A DNA stretch of 52,426 nt from Saccoglossus kowalevskii. Its lineage: Eukaryota > Hemichordata > Enteropneusta > Harrimaniidae. Positions 1-10,804 of the stretch are shown piece after piece. The translations under genes and the position numbers were made by a program. The DNA lies in contig NW_003147284.1 in NCBI RefSeq assembly GCF_000003605.2, positions 141,994-194,419 on the forward strand, in the 5' to 3' direction. Below the pieces are notes generated by a model. It saw nothing but the letters and a program-made list of their open reading frames with translations, ran no database searches and was not told where the DNA came from. Position 1 is the stretch's first letter, and the number at the start of each line of letters is the position of its first letter.

Positions 1-59
1 ACCACGCTGAAGCGTTTGGTAAAAACAAACTCTTAATACCACGCTGAAGCGTTTGGTAA
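1..59. repeat. Two copies of a 22-bp near-palindromic repeat, 37-bp period
   Basis: The same 22-base sequence (starting ACCACGCT, ending TTTGGTAA) occurs at 1-22 and 38-59 with a 15-base AT-rich spacer between. Each copy is itself an inverted repeat: CGCT and AGCG close a GA loop, and ACCA pairs with TGGT outside a TT bulge. The first copy abuts the window edge, so this is probably the end of a longer tandem array or of a mobile element to the left. It is unrelated in sequence to the 32-bp satellite. Confidence 0.7.
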
Positions 60-138
60 TAAGTACACCGAGATGACAGAGAAGGCTATCAATTAGATTC
101 GATAAAAATGTCAATACTACAACTGCAGTTTTCAAAAC

Positions 139-348
139 TACTGTAGAATACTTATTTTCCGCATGGAATTGATTTTCGCTGGAGGAATGATTCAGTGAAA
201 TAAAATCCAGCGAATATATCTTTTTCCTATATTTTAATATTCCTACATTCAACTCATCAAAAATTAGTGAAACTAAATTCCAAACAAAACGCCCAAAAAG
301 TATATTCAGCGAAAAATAATTCCAGCTAAAATAAAGTATTTTACAGTA
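139..348. mobile_element. MITE-like element with TACTGTA terminal inverted repeats (copy 1)
   Basis: The left end reads TACTGTAGAATACTT and the right end AAGTATTTTACAGTA. These are inverted repeats with 14 of 15 positions matching. The element is 210 bp, has no coding capacity and is flanked by TA, consistent with a TA target-site duplication. Inside, TTCGCTGGA (175-183) and TCCAGCGAA (206-214) form a perfect 9-bp inverted repeat. Its termini match those of the elements at 1944-2154 and 10611-10804, but its interior differs, so it is a separate subfamily. TA duplications suggest mobilisation by a Tc1/mariner-type transposase, which is inference; no transposase gene is present. Confidence 0.65.
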
Positions 349-1943
349 TAACAAGTGACACTGGGCGAACATTATTGCTCCCATGAAACATGACTATGAA
401 ATGGTACATGTTTCGAATAACTATTACAGCAACTTTTCACTGGAAATATAACTAATACGAAGTTGGTGTCATCTGAAATATGTCTACAGAAATCCAGAAT
501 TGTATATATGTGAATTCAAAATATACTGTGTACGATACGAGCAGAATGTCGTGTACTAGTATTTACAATCAACACTTCTTAATTTGATGAAAATGAACGG
601 TATTGTAGAATATTGTACCATCCGCCGTACACTAATTCTCGTGTATGACGTCACTGTGATGCAATCAATAGATACGTGTATTCTAAGTACTGCGATTACC
701 ACATGATTATAACCAGTTTCAATGTCGTCCTCAAAACAATTCGTAATATGTGCGTTTCGTTGGTCAATTAGTTGATACATCATAATACCAGCCAAATCAT
801 AATACATTAACGGGTAATAGCTCTCACTATTCATTTTTGTCTGCGATTTTTATTTTTAATAAACATCTTCTGTGTCATTAGTGTCAATTTGTAATGGCCA
901 TCGCCGAAATGTAGACACTGAAAGCATAGCATAAGCGCTATATAGCGACACTGTAGCGTAAATCACTTGCAAGCGAAAAAAAATGGCCGCGGGGCTTTGA
1001 GTCCAGGTCCACAGAAAGCGATATCTATTGTCACGCGAACTTCAGGGATTATCGTACAAGATGACAACTTACCAGGGGCCCTGGGAAAAATCAAATATAT
1101 CGCCAGCTTGAGAGGCTAAGTCTCTCTCTTTCTGTCGGCTTTTCACTGGTGAATGTATGTGCTATATTCCCATAATAGTGTGCGTTATGTGTAATAATTT
1201 TCTACGCTCTCCCATCACGTGATGAACAAAATGGGAATTACTCGACCCTTAGTTTTCACATTGCATTCTATGCGATATTGCCTTGTGTATGGTCACTTTG
1301 TCATTTCAATTGTGTTTAGAGCTATATTCGGTGTGATTCGGTGATTTTTATGTGGTTAAAAATTCATTTATTAAAATACCTATGTCGCGATTACAATAAA
1401 ATCTAAGAACATAACGTATTGCTTTCATAGTAATCTGAATCAGCAATAACTGAAGGAAAGAAATAACGCCTCACTCATTTCACGGGATATACATTGAAGT
1501 GAACAGCAGGAATAACGTGATAGTAGTGAGTCCATAGCAGTATAAAATATACGTGTGGAAAAACACTTAAGCTATTATATTACATTCCGTAAACTTGTTT
1601 CCGTACATTATATAATTCCCATCTCCTTTTTTTTTGCCATAAAGAACGCCGCCTTAATGGGTTGTACCACGCGTGTCTGCGATTATCGTGGAAACAGAAA
1701 ATAGAAATAAAACGTCCATTCATGCGTACTCGCTGTCCCTGGTGGCAATAATAATATTATGTCGTATGAATTCACCTCGTTTACACGGCGTTTATTTTCA
1801 ATACTTGCTAAGTATAAACTCACAGATGTATCACGATTTGCACTGTGTAGTGCTTGATAACATGGTAGGGAATATGCATACTCAAAAATGTAGTTTAAAA
1901 CTTTACAAATATACGGACAAGTTACTGCACGGGTCTCAGTAAA
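349..1943. other. AT-rich non-coding stretch
   Basis: I see no gene. The open frames of 92, 89 and 94 codons at 556-834 and 1673-1967 are low-complexity translations with no recognisable domain, and two of them overlap on opposite strands. A perfect 12-bp palindrome, CGCTATATAGCG, lies at 936-947, and a perfect TGACGTCA at 646-653. Nothing else stands out. Confidence 0.6.
646..653. promoter_or_regulatory. TGACGTCA palindrome (CRE-type octamer)
   Basis: This is a perfect match to the CREB/ATF consensus octamer. The bases downstream resemble those after the octamer at 7025: both read ATGACGTCA, one base, then TGTGA, one base, then GCA, with ATAC further on. The two may therefore be pieces of one dispersed repeat and not regulatory sites. 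No adjacent gene is visible. Confidence 0.25.
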
Positions 1944-2154
1944 TACTGTAAAATGACTAATTTTCACTGGGTTTAAATTTCACTGATTTAGCATTTCAGG
2001 CATATTCAGTGTGTTTCAATTTCACGGTTTTATCATTTAGATAATGTGTTCTATGTTACATTTCACGTATTCACTGGGTTTTAATTTAGCGAATTTTCCA
2101 GTCAGCGAAATATACAAAACTAAAACCCAGTGAATAATTAACTCTTTCACAGTA
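1944..2154. mobile_element. MITE-like element with TACTGTAAAATG ends (copy 2)
   Basis: The element is 211 bp. It begins TACTGTAAAATGACTAA and ends CTTTCACAGTA, giving imperfect terminal inverted repeats with TA at both outer ends. It shares long identical stretches with 10611-10804, including about 35 bases around the TTTATCATTTAGATAATG segment, so these are two copies of one family. A 15-bp perfect inverted repeat (2069-2083 with 2121-2135) adds a strong internal hairpin. It has no ORF and is presumably a non-autonomous DNA transposon. Confidence 0.75.
2069..2135. repeat. Internal hairpin of MITE copy 2
   Basis: ATTCACTGGGTTTTA at 2069-2083 and TAAAACCCAGTGAAT at 2121-2135 are exact reverse complements with a 37-base loop. 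In the copy at 10611-10804 the left arm is kept and the right arm is largely lost, so the hairpin is ancestral and decaying. Confidence 0.8.
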
Positions 2155-3952
2155 CGTGAGTGGCTTCCCTTGTAATTGACAACACAATACAAAGAATAAT
2201 ATATCACTCGCGATTACATAACCTGTACAAGTTAGTAAGATGATGTCATATACATTTTGGATACAATTATCACCATGTTTTGATCAGCTTTCCAAACAAA
2301 ACCGGCAACAAAATTTGTAACATTAAGGTTCATGATTGAGAGCATTGTTACGTTACAAGGTTTACGAAATGTGCCGCAAAGTGACCATGCTTTACAAGTG
2401 TCGCGACTAGGCTATGGTATTCAAGTGTCGCGTATAATTCAGTTTCACGAAAAATTGCCTCAAAGAGGGTGTGACTTCCGATGAAGTAGTCATTGGATTC
2501 ATATCAAATATCTATGTATAAACGAGTCCACTAAAGCGTAGATTGAAGAAAAACAACTTTTCGTAAAATAAATTGGAAATTCACCTGGATTATCTAGCTT
2601 TTTCTTCAAGTCGAGAAAAAGTGATCCTGCAATTCATGTTATAGCTTATGATCGGCAACTAACACATTTGTAAGCACCGAGCATCGCATCATTGCGTACG
2701 AGTTCAAGACCCATTAGCACGACATGACCAAGTAATTCATAAACCATGTCGCTCCTGACATCGCCATGATTTATGTTTTTTTAGCTTGATCGCCGAAGAT
2801 AATACATATTCTATTTCGCAATTTTTTAGTATGTATATCACGTAAACTAGGACAAGTATGTCAGAGTAACGATAACATTTAAATTATACCAATTATAATC
2901 TCCGTATTGGACGAGAAGACGGCTTTATTGGCTCTATCAGTGTGAGCATATAAAGGTGGCTCCACGATGTTTCGACGTATAACGCCGTAATCAAAGGAAA
3001 TTGTGGTGCGATATACGGGTCAGATTACGGAAACGATTGGAACAATCAATTTAGAATATCTTCTTATTTCCATGATCTGTAATTGAATTGAACACTCTGA
3101 TCAGCATCTGATTTTAGAGACACGTAGGTAGGTTTCTTTTAAACATCAGTGGATGCCTAATGACAAAAGAACTGACCTGTCTACTGGCGATAGACACCGA
3201 GGGGAACAATATAGAGAACAAAATGTGCGTTGAGTTTATTGTAGTTCACGGAAATGTAGTAGAAATAATATGAGGTTATACTGTCTTCGTGCATACTTTG
3301 AGATATCCTCGTAATAACCTTATTATTTTACATTTTTGTCCTTCCAAGGATACATCATGGGAATGCTGAAATCAAAAAAGTTTAGAAGAGAATAAGCGAA
3401 CATCTTTGTGTGGAGTCCGGTCAAACCCTGGTGGCAGCCATGCTTGTTTTTATTATTAGAGGACGCTTACGCGGGCAATCATTCCATATTTGGAATTCGA
3501 ATTTCCTAATATGGTAGGATGAAAATACCTCGTAAAATACCGCAAAATTACGGCACGCTGTAACTTATGGCTTTACGATGACAGATGTATAATGATATAT
3601 TATGCTGTAATGTTAATGCGACAAACACAGGTATCGCATTATTGACGTCGGCGCAGCGTAACGTGACGCGACAATATACGTCTTTGTATTATAATAATAC
3701 AATTCATTTTAACTTGATGGTAAAAATAATGAGGGTGAAACTGTTCAATACGAAAGAGCTAAATACAAATATGTATGTCAAGAATATATCGAGTATATTC
3801 CAATGTTTAAAGTGGTTGTGAAATACTCGTGCGTGATGACGTCATATAGTCAGCATTCAGTGATGACGCCCAGGGTCCTCACCAATTGCATAGCGTTTGT
3901 TATAAATAAATGGCCACGGTGTGGTATTGGATTCACCCAATATGCTATGTTC
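2155..3952. other. AT-rich non-coding stretch
   Basis: I see no gene or clear repeat. The 78-codon frame at 3585-3821 has no recognisable domain. A perfect 10-bp palindrome, ATGACGTCAT, lies at 3836-3845. Confidence 0.55.
3837..3844. promoter_or_regulatory. TGACGTCA palindrome (CRE-type octamer)
   Basis: This is a perfect CRE octamer inside the 10-bp palindrome ATGACGTCAT. A partial copy, GATGACGCCC, follows about 25 bases downstream. No target gene can be assigned. Confidence 0.25.
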
Positions 3953-4021
3953 GATACTGTTTTCCCCCGTGGTTATATCTGATATACCACCCAATATGCC
4001 CTTGTGGGGGAAAGTATTATC
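3953..4021. repeat. Fold-back (hairpin) element of about 69 bp
   Basis: The outer arms GATACTGTTTTCCCCC and GGGGGAAAGTATTATC pair at about 13 of 16 positions. A second inverted repeat sits inside: GTGG..ATATC opposite GATAT..CCAC at 3969-3990. A 12-base direct repeat, CACCCAATATGC, occurs at 3934-3945 just outside the element and at 3988-3999 within it. The nested symmetry looks like a small fold-back MITE or an RNA-type hairpin. No coding sequence is present. Confidence 0.5.
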
Positions 4022-7000
4022 GGTTAATTATATTGACAATTCAATAGGGAACATCAATACATGTCAGTGCCAGCCTCACATGTATGCATATTAATTAAAT
4101 TGAGAGAATAACTGTCACGTTCACGTTAGCAAAATCGTGATATTGATCGCCATGACAACGACATTTCTCTCGTATACTTTTTTTATAGTATTGAAATATC
4201 GTGTTATTCGGTGCAGTATGGTGCATATTTCTCAAAACGTTCGACTAGTCAGGGAAGCGGTAGTGTAAATGCATATATGAGAGATGTATGATGGGGATTT
4301 TTGCATTAGGAAAATACGATTACGACACCTCAACATAGTGACAAAATGTGTAATTTTTAAATAGCTACAATATTATTGTTCGTGCACCATGTATTATACC
4401 ATAAACCCGTTTGATCCTACAGTAAAATCTGATCTAGTACTAGACCATTCGACAAACAAATGCAAACTGTTTTTCTCTTCTATGCGTCCTGAACTGATTA
4501 ATGTAATCACGTTAACGACTCGACCACTGCGTGATTCAGTGTTACTCTTAAAACTATTGCGTCTAGTTACTTCACAGTTAGGGAAAAATATAAAAATTTT
4601 TAGTTTAATTTAATCCATCTGCACCTATCAACTTTTTTTATCGCAGGATTTTACGCTACAGCCGAAAGCATTTAAGTCTCTGGACATAGACTAAACAACA
4701 TTGTTCCCTTAATGAGATTAACAAGGTAAGTGTTTTAATATTGCATAAACTTTTCAAAAAGTCAGACGTATGTAATGCGACGATTGATGAGTGGTTCTGT
4801 ATAAATACACATACCACACCATGAGGCATCGCGAATGACAACGTAATTTATCGTCTCCTGAATACTAGGGTAATGATTTCCTGCTGTTATCAATATAATT
4901 AGGTTGAGTATTCGATTTTTTTCGATATTCTTCATATAAGAATATATCAATGAAGACGTATACCACATTCAATATTATTTATAACATACATAGACAGTAC
5001 TAATTGAGACATGTTCATACTCCCCTGTCCTCATGTGTCACCCTAGGTTATTTATGAAATGACACATATGTTTCAACTGAATATGAAAGTCATTATCGTT
5101 AATAATGTATACATTAAATTTAATATCAGCTGTCTGTCTTTCAAATGTTCCCCCATACATCAAATAATGTATATTCATTACAAAGCGTACACAGTCATTA
5201 GTGGTAGGTGACAGTTTAATTGGTTTATATTTAGTCTAGATTCTACCAAATAAATATTTATTTTTTTCATTTTGAATTTTTACCAACATTGCTAAAATTT
5301 CAGCCTTGAATAAATCAATACCAAGCTCATTAGAACATTAGTGTCACTGCCATTCTTATTGAACTTAATGGCTTTCAACTCAGCATTCCTTGTTTGCCAA
5401 CTAAAATATTGTTAAACGTGGCTTTATTTGAATAGTCGTACGAGTAAATGAATAAAGTACAGAAAGTAACAGCTGAATAAATGATGTGACCAAAATCTGT
5501 AGAAAAAAAATGAATTGATGTAGTGCTCGTTAATTATTATGTCTGATCCAATGTATGCCGATGTGTTATACTGATAATCCAATATTATCAATACAGATAC
5601 ACTGTACACACAATAACTCAGCACTGCTGATGTATTATTACTGACAAAACACGTGTTCACAATTATTTATTTTTATTGTTCATTTAAACATGCGGGAGAT
5701 AGATTATTTTACCGATTTTCATGAACTATACGAGATGACACGAGGTGATTGAAAACATTGAGCTATTTTAATATTACAATAGCACAAATAGAGATCGGGT
5801 TTTGATTTATTAGAATTTAAACACACGATTTTAATTCACAGAATACTCAGAGGCTATAAATGGTAGGCGACTGTAATTGGTTGCAGATATAAGACCTCCA
5901 TATTAACATATTTGGCGGGAGATAAGTACCGATTGTCATATATTCAGACTAAGAATTTATATTATCGAATATCTCTCCAGCATCCCCAAAGAAGGCATCT
6001 ATGATTGCGTTGATCTATGCGACATACTTGCTTCGAAGACATTTGATATATGTGCGGAAAAAGCATATCATCAAATCCTCCACGTGAACTGCAGATTTCA
6101 CGGAAAAAAAAGAATATATTACAGAAATATTTACGTCAAATATAACTGTATAAATTGAATTATTTAATCACGTGACAATTCCCAGTGCGTAATTATGATA
6201 ATTTGTTCGAAACGGATCCAGCTAATACTACATTTCAGGTTGTCATGGAAATATGATAGTTATAGTATGTTAAGTGTTGTTCATGTTCGCTGCAGGAAGT
6301 CCCTGTCTACATGTTGTATTTAATCTGTCAACTACTTAGTATTACTCATAGCATCGCTTTATTCTGTATAAACCATTTACCGAAATAACAGCCCGTAAAA
6401 TTGTCCTAATTCTGAAACCATTATAATGCATCAACGGTTCATCTATTCTGATCAATGATAACCGGTGAGATAATGCAGCAAAATGGAAGCTAGAAACAAA
6501 GCACACTATTTAACCTAAAAATAACCGTATAAAGATTGCATATGGTTGTTCGCCTCGAACTGTCATATCTTCGCTAAGAAACAAATAAAATTGTGACTTC
6601 CTGATGATACCATGCAATCATGTTTCAGACGAATTCAGCATTATAACTGTCCGTGCTCAGCAGGCCGTTTTTTTCTAATTGATTTGAAAATCACAGTTGT
6701 GACAGAATTTTTAAATCAACCACATTGTCATGGTGCTAGTTTGACAGAACTATGATTTTTTGGGCAAAACTATCGAAAATATATTAATTGCATATGCTGC
6801 AATTATTAAGTGAAATAGAAGCTGATCCATGATTATATTTCACATATGACGATTGTGTCAGTTTAAACAATGCTTATAGGAACTGTTATTAATGTAATGG
6901 ACATATTTTCTGGCTTGATGAATGAAATATTACGTAATTAATAACATTAAATTGAAAAAAGAGTAAACTGTGTTGTTAATATAACAATTTTAAGAATCAT

Positions 7001-7267
7001 GTAAATTAGAGAACCGGAGATAAATGACGTCATTGTGACGCACGCCATTGATACATTCAATGGTTTCGTGATTGACGTTATAGCGAGATAGATAGAGATG
7101 GTGCTGTTGTTGGTGGTGAATATCAATACTAAATCACCTTTAGCATTTGAACATACACATCCACACTTGGTCACATGACCAACTGTTCAGGTCGTACGTC
7201 CTTTCCCGTGAATTAAATGAGACGTAACGTGCAGCAACATTTACACTTTACCTCGCTTCCTCGTGTG
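4022..7267. other. AT-rich non-coding stretch
   Basis: Several short frames (74, 61, 68, 78 and 75 codons between 4389 and 7174) have low-complexity, hydrophobic or AT-driven translations and no recognisable domain. I see no exon with convincing splice sites. Apart from a perfect TGACGTCA at 7025-7032 I see nothing distinctive in 3.2 kb. Confidence 0.55.
7025..7032. promoter_or_regulatory. TGACGTCA palindrome (CRE-type octamer)
   Basis: This is a perfect octamer in the context ATGACGTCATTGTGACGCA, very close to the context of the octamer at 646. The shared flanks argue for a dispersed repeat fragment at least as strongly as for a regulatory element. Confidence 0.25.
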
Positions 7268-7440
7268 TTAAAGCGGGAGGGCCGTCACCTGAGCACGCGC
7301 GGGAATTGAGTCCCAAGCGACGATAACAACACACGCTAAAGACGGAAAGGTTCATGGGTAGACGCTTGTTCGTAAACAATGACACGCTATGGCCATCTGA
7401 CGAATGCGCAGGTGCCGACTCCCCCCCCCTCCCGCTTTAA
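7268..7440. mobile_element. GC-richer element with perfect 14-bp inverted termini starting at TTAA
   Basis: TTAAAGCGGGAGGG at 7268-7281 and CCCTCCCGCTTTAA at 7427-7440 are exact reverse complements enclosing 145 bases. Weaker pairing continues inward (CACCTG near 7287 opposite CAGGTG near 7410). A run of nine C occurs at 7421-7429. The segment is clearly more GC- and CpG-rich than its surroundings and has no ORF. TTAA at both ends is the target-site duplication used by piggyBac-type transposases, so a non-autonomous piggyBac-like element is possible, but the termini do not match a canonical piggyBac end that I know. A small CpG-rich regulatory segment is the alternative. Confidence 0.5.
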
Positions 7441-7904
7441 CATTAATAAATCTTCGGCCTCGTGACGTTTTACAAGATTATACTCCCAACAGTAAGGTTT
7501 GTAATTGTAAACTCGCTTAAAGTGTACATTTACCTTCCCATGTAAGTTTTGTTTAGAGAAATTCCAATTGTTATTGTTTCACAAATAATCTTGAAAACAC
7601 GACTGGTAACTATTGTAAACATAAACATTGGCGTTATTTGTCAGCTTTGTCATAACATTTCGTTTAGTTCATATAAGCTAACTTGGCATGTCATCGGCGA
7701 TGACTTTGACTTTGAGTCGTACAGCCTGGACAGCATTTCAGTTTGAGAGACCCGATACTAGTAAATTTTGGATTACGGCTGGGCCTATGGCTCAGGCAAC
7801 TAGTTAATGTCAGAATTTATCGCCGGATTTAATTCAGCTCCAAATTAAGAAAATAAAACAGAGTGTATTGAAATGCTATCGCTATATAAGTGTTAGAACA
7901 TTTC
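7441..7904. other. Non-coding stretch
   Basis: Only a 65-codon frame without a recognisable domain is present (7549-7746). I see no repeat or RNA gene. Confidence 0.5.
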
Positions 7905-8961
7905 AAATCTTCAAAACAGAAAAAACGACCGAGAAAGCTCATCCCAGCCCAAGGCATGCAACATCATTGTAGTAACTGTAACTGCATGACTTGTGAATTA
8001 GATGCAGCAGAAGCACCGAGTGTCAAGCATACAGCTCTAACAACACGTTATCTAAGACCATTTTTGATATTCTATGCAAGACTTTTCAGTGTAGCTAATG
8101 TTCTGGATCTATCCCAGAGTGACACCTTCATCAGTATACTTCGATCAGCAACCACCTTATTAGTCTCATTGGGAGTGATTATATGGGTTCCCTTATTTCA
8201 TAGTGAGCCTACAGTTCAATCAGTGGTTAGCTGTCTACAGATCTGCTTGCCTAACGTCAGCAGTCTAATGAAAGCCATGCTGTATTCATGTTGCAACTCA
8301 TTGCCATCTTGCTCCAATCATGTTCGGTTGGCAAGACTCAGTTGTGTTACACTGACAGGCACTGAATGGACTTAACGGCTATTCTGTTCTGGTCATGCCA
8401 CATTACCCATGCAGACATACTACAGAGGCCCGTTTCCATGAGAACACATGGTGCTCTCATAGTTAATGCTGAATGAAATTAGAAAATTGACATCTCACCA
8501 TTGCCTTGAATGTTCAATTACTGAGATTATATCCCTGTCTATATATAATACAGCTTCATGGCAAAACAAAGAATTTGACCCAACATATTCTTACTCCGAC
8601 TTTGCTCGGGGACTAGCTCAAGGAACTAACATACTAGTGGCCTAAGGGATGTTTTGCTTCAAAGTTTGACTAAAGGGATATTCTTTGACAATCTCACCCG
8701 AGGCACACCATGGTGATGCCCAGTTCGGTTACAATCACCAGGTTTCCTCTTCTAAGGTCTCCCAGTTAGTCAGCCAAACCTTCAAATCCTCCTGTTTTAA
8801 CTTTTTATTTTTAGCAACACACAAATTAAGACAAGGTTTTTCACACTTGGTTTCGACTCAACCATCTTTAAAACTTTAATGATGGCGATTTTCTTGACTA
8901 TGCCCACAGCAAGAAAAATGTCTAACGTTCTCCCTTCGATGTTCTTTGCATGAAGTAGTGA
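7905..8961 (-). pseudogene. Decayed coding relic, unidentified, probably transposon-derived
   Basis: The minus strand holds a chain of protein-like open segments interrupted by stops and frame changes. From 8961 to 8800 there are 54 codons without a stop, rich in Ile, Val and Lys (for example the stretch GIVKKIAIIKVLKMVE). A second frame is open from 8857 to 8738 (40 codons) and contains KNKKLKQEDLKVWLTNWETL. Further protein-like pieces, each cut by stops, run down to about 7930, including ADRSILMKVSLWDRSRTL near 8100. The pattern suggests an old protein gene with several frameshifts. The plus strand carries the longest formal ORF of the flank (7890-8375, 161 codons, GTG start) and a 59-codon ATG frame (8467-8646); the former is codon-opposite to the minus frame and is probably its shadow. 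I cannot name the family. Strand and nature are uncertain, and exon fragments of a host gene cannot be excluded. Confidence 0.35.
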
Positions 8962-9374
8962 TTAAACGAGCCAGACTTGAACATATACCACGAACGAATA
9001 TTTGAATATAGTATTGCTAAAAATATTATTTGTGTTGCAGATGAAAATTTCATTTGTTTACAATTATTTGAAAAAGATACATAGTATATATTGTGAAATT
9101 CGAACTCAATTAAACAACAATAGACTACAAACCAAATTGATCACGCATACAGAAAGCAGTGTGTATTACAGAGTTGTGTATTTTTCAATCAACACTCAAG
9201 TGAAGAAATTAGATACATGTTTTATTTAACAGTCGAGTATTAGATTTTATATATTTAATTTTAACAAATGACATAATTATATACATTGTCACGTGGCTTA
9301 TAATAGTATTGCCTGCAAAATACACATTAGTCATACATCGTTTTTGTTATATTACGAATAAATAAACACACTGA
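8962..9374. other. AT-rich non-coding stretch
   Basis: A 75-codon AT-driven frame lies at 9002-9229 and is not convincing as a gene. If the tRNA-like relic at 9375-9441 is the head of a SINE on the minus strand, its body would lie in this stretch. Confidence 0.45.
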
Positions 9375-9441
9375 CAAGAGATTTGAACTTACGATCATGG
9401 GAATACGCCACTGTAAGTACACACGCTCCTCACTGGTCTAT
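9375..9441 (-). repeat. tRNA-like relic, possible SINE head
   Basis: Read on the minus strand, TAGACCAGTGAGGAGCG (9440-9424) resembles a tRNA D-arm / pol III A box, and GTTCAAATC (9388-9380) resembles the T-arm / B box. The spacing is about 52 bases between box starts, slightly longer than in a standard tRNA. The acceptor and anticodon stems do not pair, so it is not a functional tRNA. A tRNA-derived SINE or tRNA pseudogene fits best; a chance match is possible. Confidence 0.3.
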
Positions 9442-10074
9442 ATATAATTATAATAAACACAACTTCTTCACAATTTCACAAATTCCGTTGCTTATTTTTT
9501 TATTTCTTACTCAGATCAACCGAAAAACAACTAATTACAAATTTGGAATCCCATATTTCACTGTCGAGTGAATTGTTTCCAGGATAATAGTTCATCGACG
9601 TGTTTTGCGTTCACACCCAGTAAGACAAACAGTCAACGCCTTGTGTGTGGCATACAACACATAGAAAATTTAAGTACATTTCATCTGATATTGACCACCT
9701 GACAAAACTGAACTATTGTGTTGTAATATCCGTTCTGTAAAATCCCTCATAAAGTCAAAAAATAGATATTGAAGTGTTGACAAACTAGCTACGTTCAACT
9801 ACTTGACTTGAGTAGCCCCGTGTGCCCCATTCATTGCAGTAAGCATGTGGGTAAACATGTGATCTTAGTTGGCACATATACCTGTATGATATATAGAACA
9901 CGCATAGTCATAATTAGATCATTACATTATCCAAGCAATGAAAGCAAGACATTATTAAATGTAAATTAGTCAGTATTTAAGAATATAACTATCGAAATCG
10001 CTCCAGGCGAATGTATTCTCTGAACTTTCAGTAGAATCAAGTTCAGTGTATGTGTTATGTTGTATTTAATGTAC
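9442..10074. other. AT-rich non-coding stretch up to the gap
   Basis: I see no gene, repeat or RNA. The 62-codon frame overlapping the tRNA-like relic (9383-9571) is not convincing. The stretch ends at the run of N. Confidence 0.5.
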
Positions 10075-10173
10075 NNNNNNNNNNNNNNNNNNNNNNNNNN
10101 NNNNNNNNNNNNNNNNNNNNNNNNNNNNNNNNNNNNNNNNNNNNNNNNNNNNNNNNNNNNNNNNNNNNNNNNN
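10075..10173. other. Assembly gap (99 N)
   Basis: There is a run of 99 undetermined bases. The round size suggests a placeholder scaffold gap and not a measured length, so the order, orientation and distance of the two sides depend on scaffolding. Confidence 0.95.
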
Positions 10174-10610
10174 ATTTCGCTCTTAGCTAAGTTAACAATC
10201 GTGAACAACGATTTACGCTTAATGTGCAAGTAACATAACATATGAAGTACTGTATCTTATTGTAATACATTGCAGGACTAGTGATTCCATTGGATATGTT
10301 GGTTATTTCTACTTATTAATAATGCCCCATCGTCGTAAAACATCGCTTTTTGTGGTGCCAAGACCTGTATATGCATCAATATTAGAAGTTCGTAAATGTA
10401 TCGTACATTATCATTGCTCCAATCAAATGGGTTATACCATAAAGGAGCTGCTATGGCTACAAGATGACAAGAGTTCAATAGACAGAAATGTGACTTGAGA
10501 GTGCTTCGATAAAACAAACATAACATGTTTGTTTTTTAAATTGTAGAGATGTGGTTCTACAGGAAAGAGCAAGTAAGTCGGCCATATTGTTCGTAATGGG
10601 CAGTTATAAA
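10174..10610. other. AT-rich non-coding stretch
   Basis: An 82-codon minus-strand frame (10278-10526) has no recognisable domain. Nothing else is visible. Confidence 0.5.
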
Positions 10611-10804
10611 TACTGTAAAATGACTAATTTTCACTGGTTTACTATTTCAGGCATATTCATTGGATTTTAAATTCACGGTTTTATCATTTAGATAATGTGT
10701 TCTATGCTCAATTTAAAATATTCACTGGGTTTTAATTTAGCGCATTTTCCAGTCAGCGAAATATGCAAAATTAAAAACCAGCCTTAATGAACCATTTTAC
10801 AGTA
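10611..10804. mobile_element. MITE-like element with TACTGTAAAATG ends (copy 3)
   Basis: The termini TACTGTAAAATG and CATTTTACAGTA are perfect 12-bp inverted repeats, with TA at the outer ends. The 194-bp body is the same family as 1944-2154, with a short internal deletion near the left end and a decayed right hairpin arm. It has no coding capacity. Two copies 8.7 kb apart, on either side of the gap, show the family is dispersed. Confidence 0.75.

Noticed and set aside
556-834. 92-codon minus-strand ORF and other short ORFs of the AT-rich flank
   Set aside because: Their translations have AT-driven composition, some overlap on opposite strands, and none shows a domain, signal peptide or conserved motif that I recognise.
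936-947. CGCTATATAGCG palindrome as a regulatory operator
   Set aside because: A single 12-base palindrome with no adjacent gene gives no support for function.
7890-8375. 161-codon plus-strand ORF as an intact gene
   Set aside because: It begins with GTG, has no recognisable domain, and lies codon-opposite to a protein-like but broken minus-strand frame, so it is probably a shadow of the relic.
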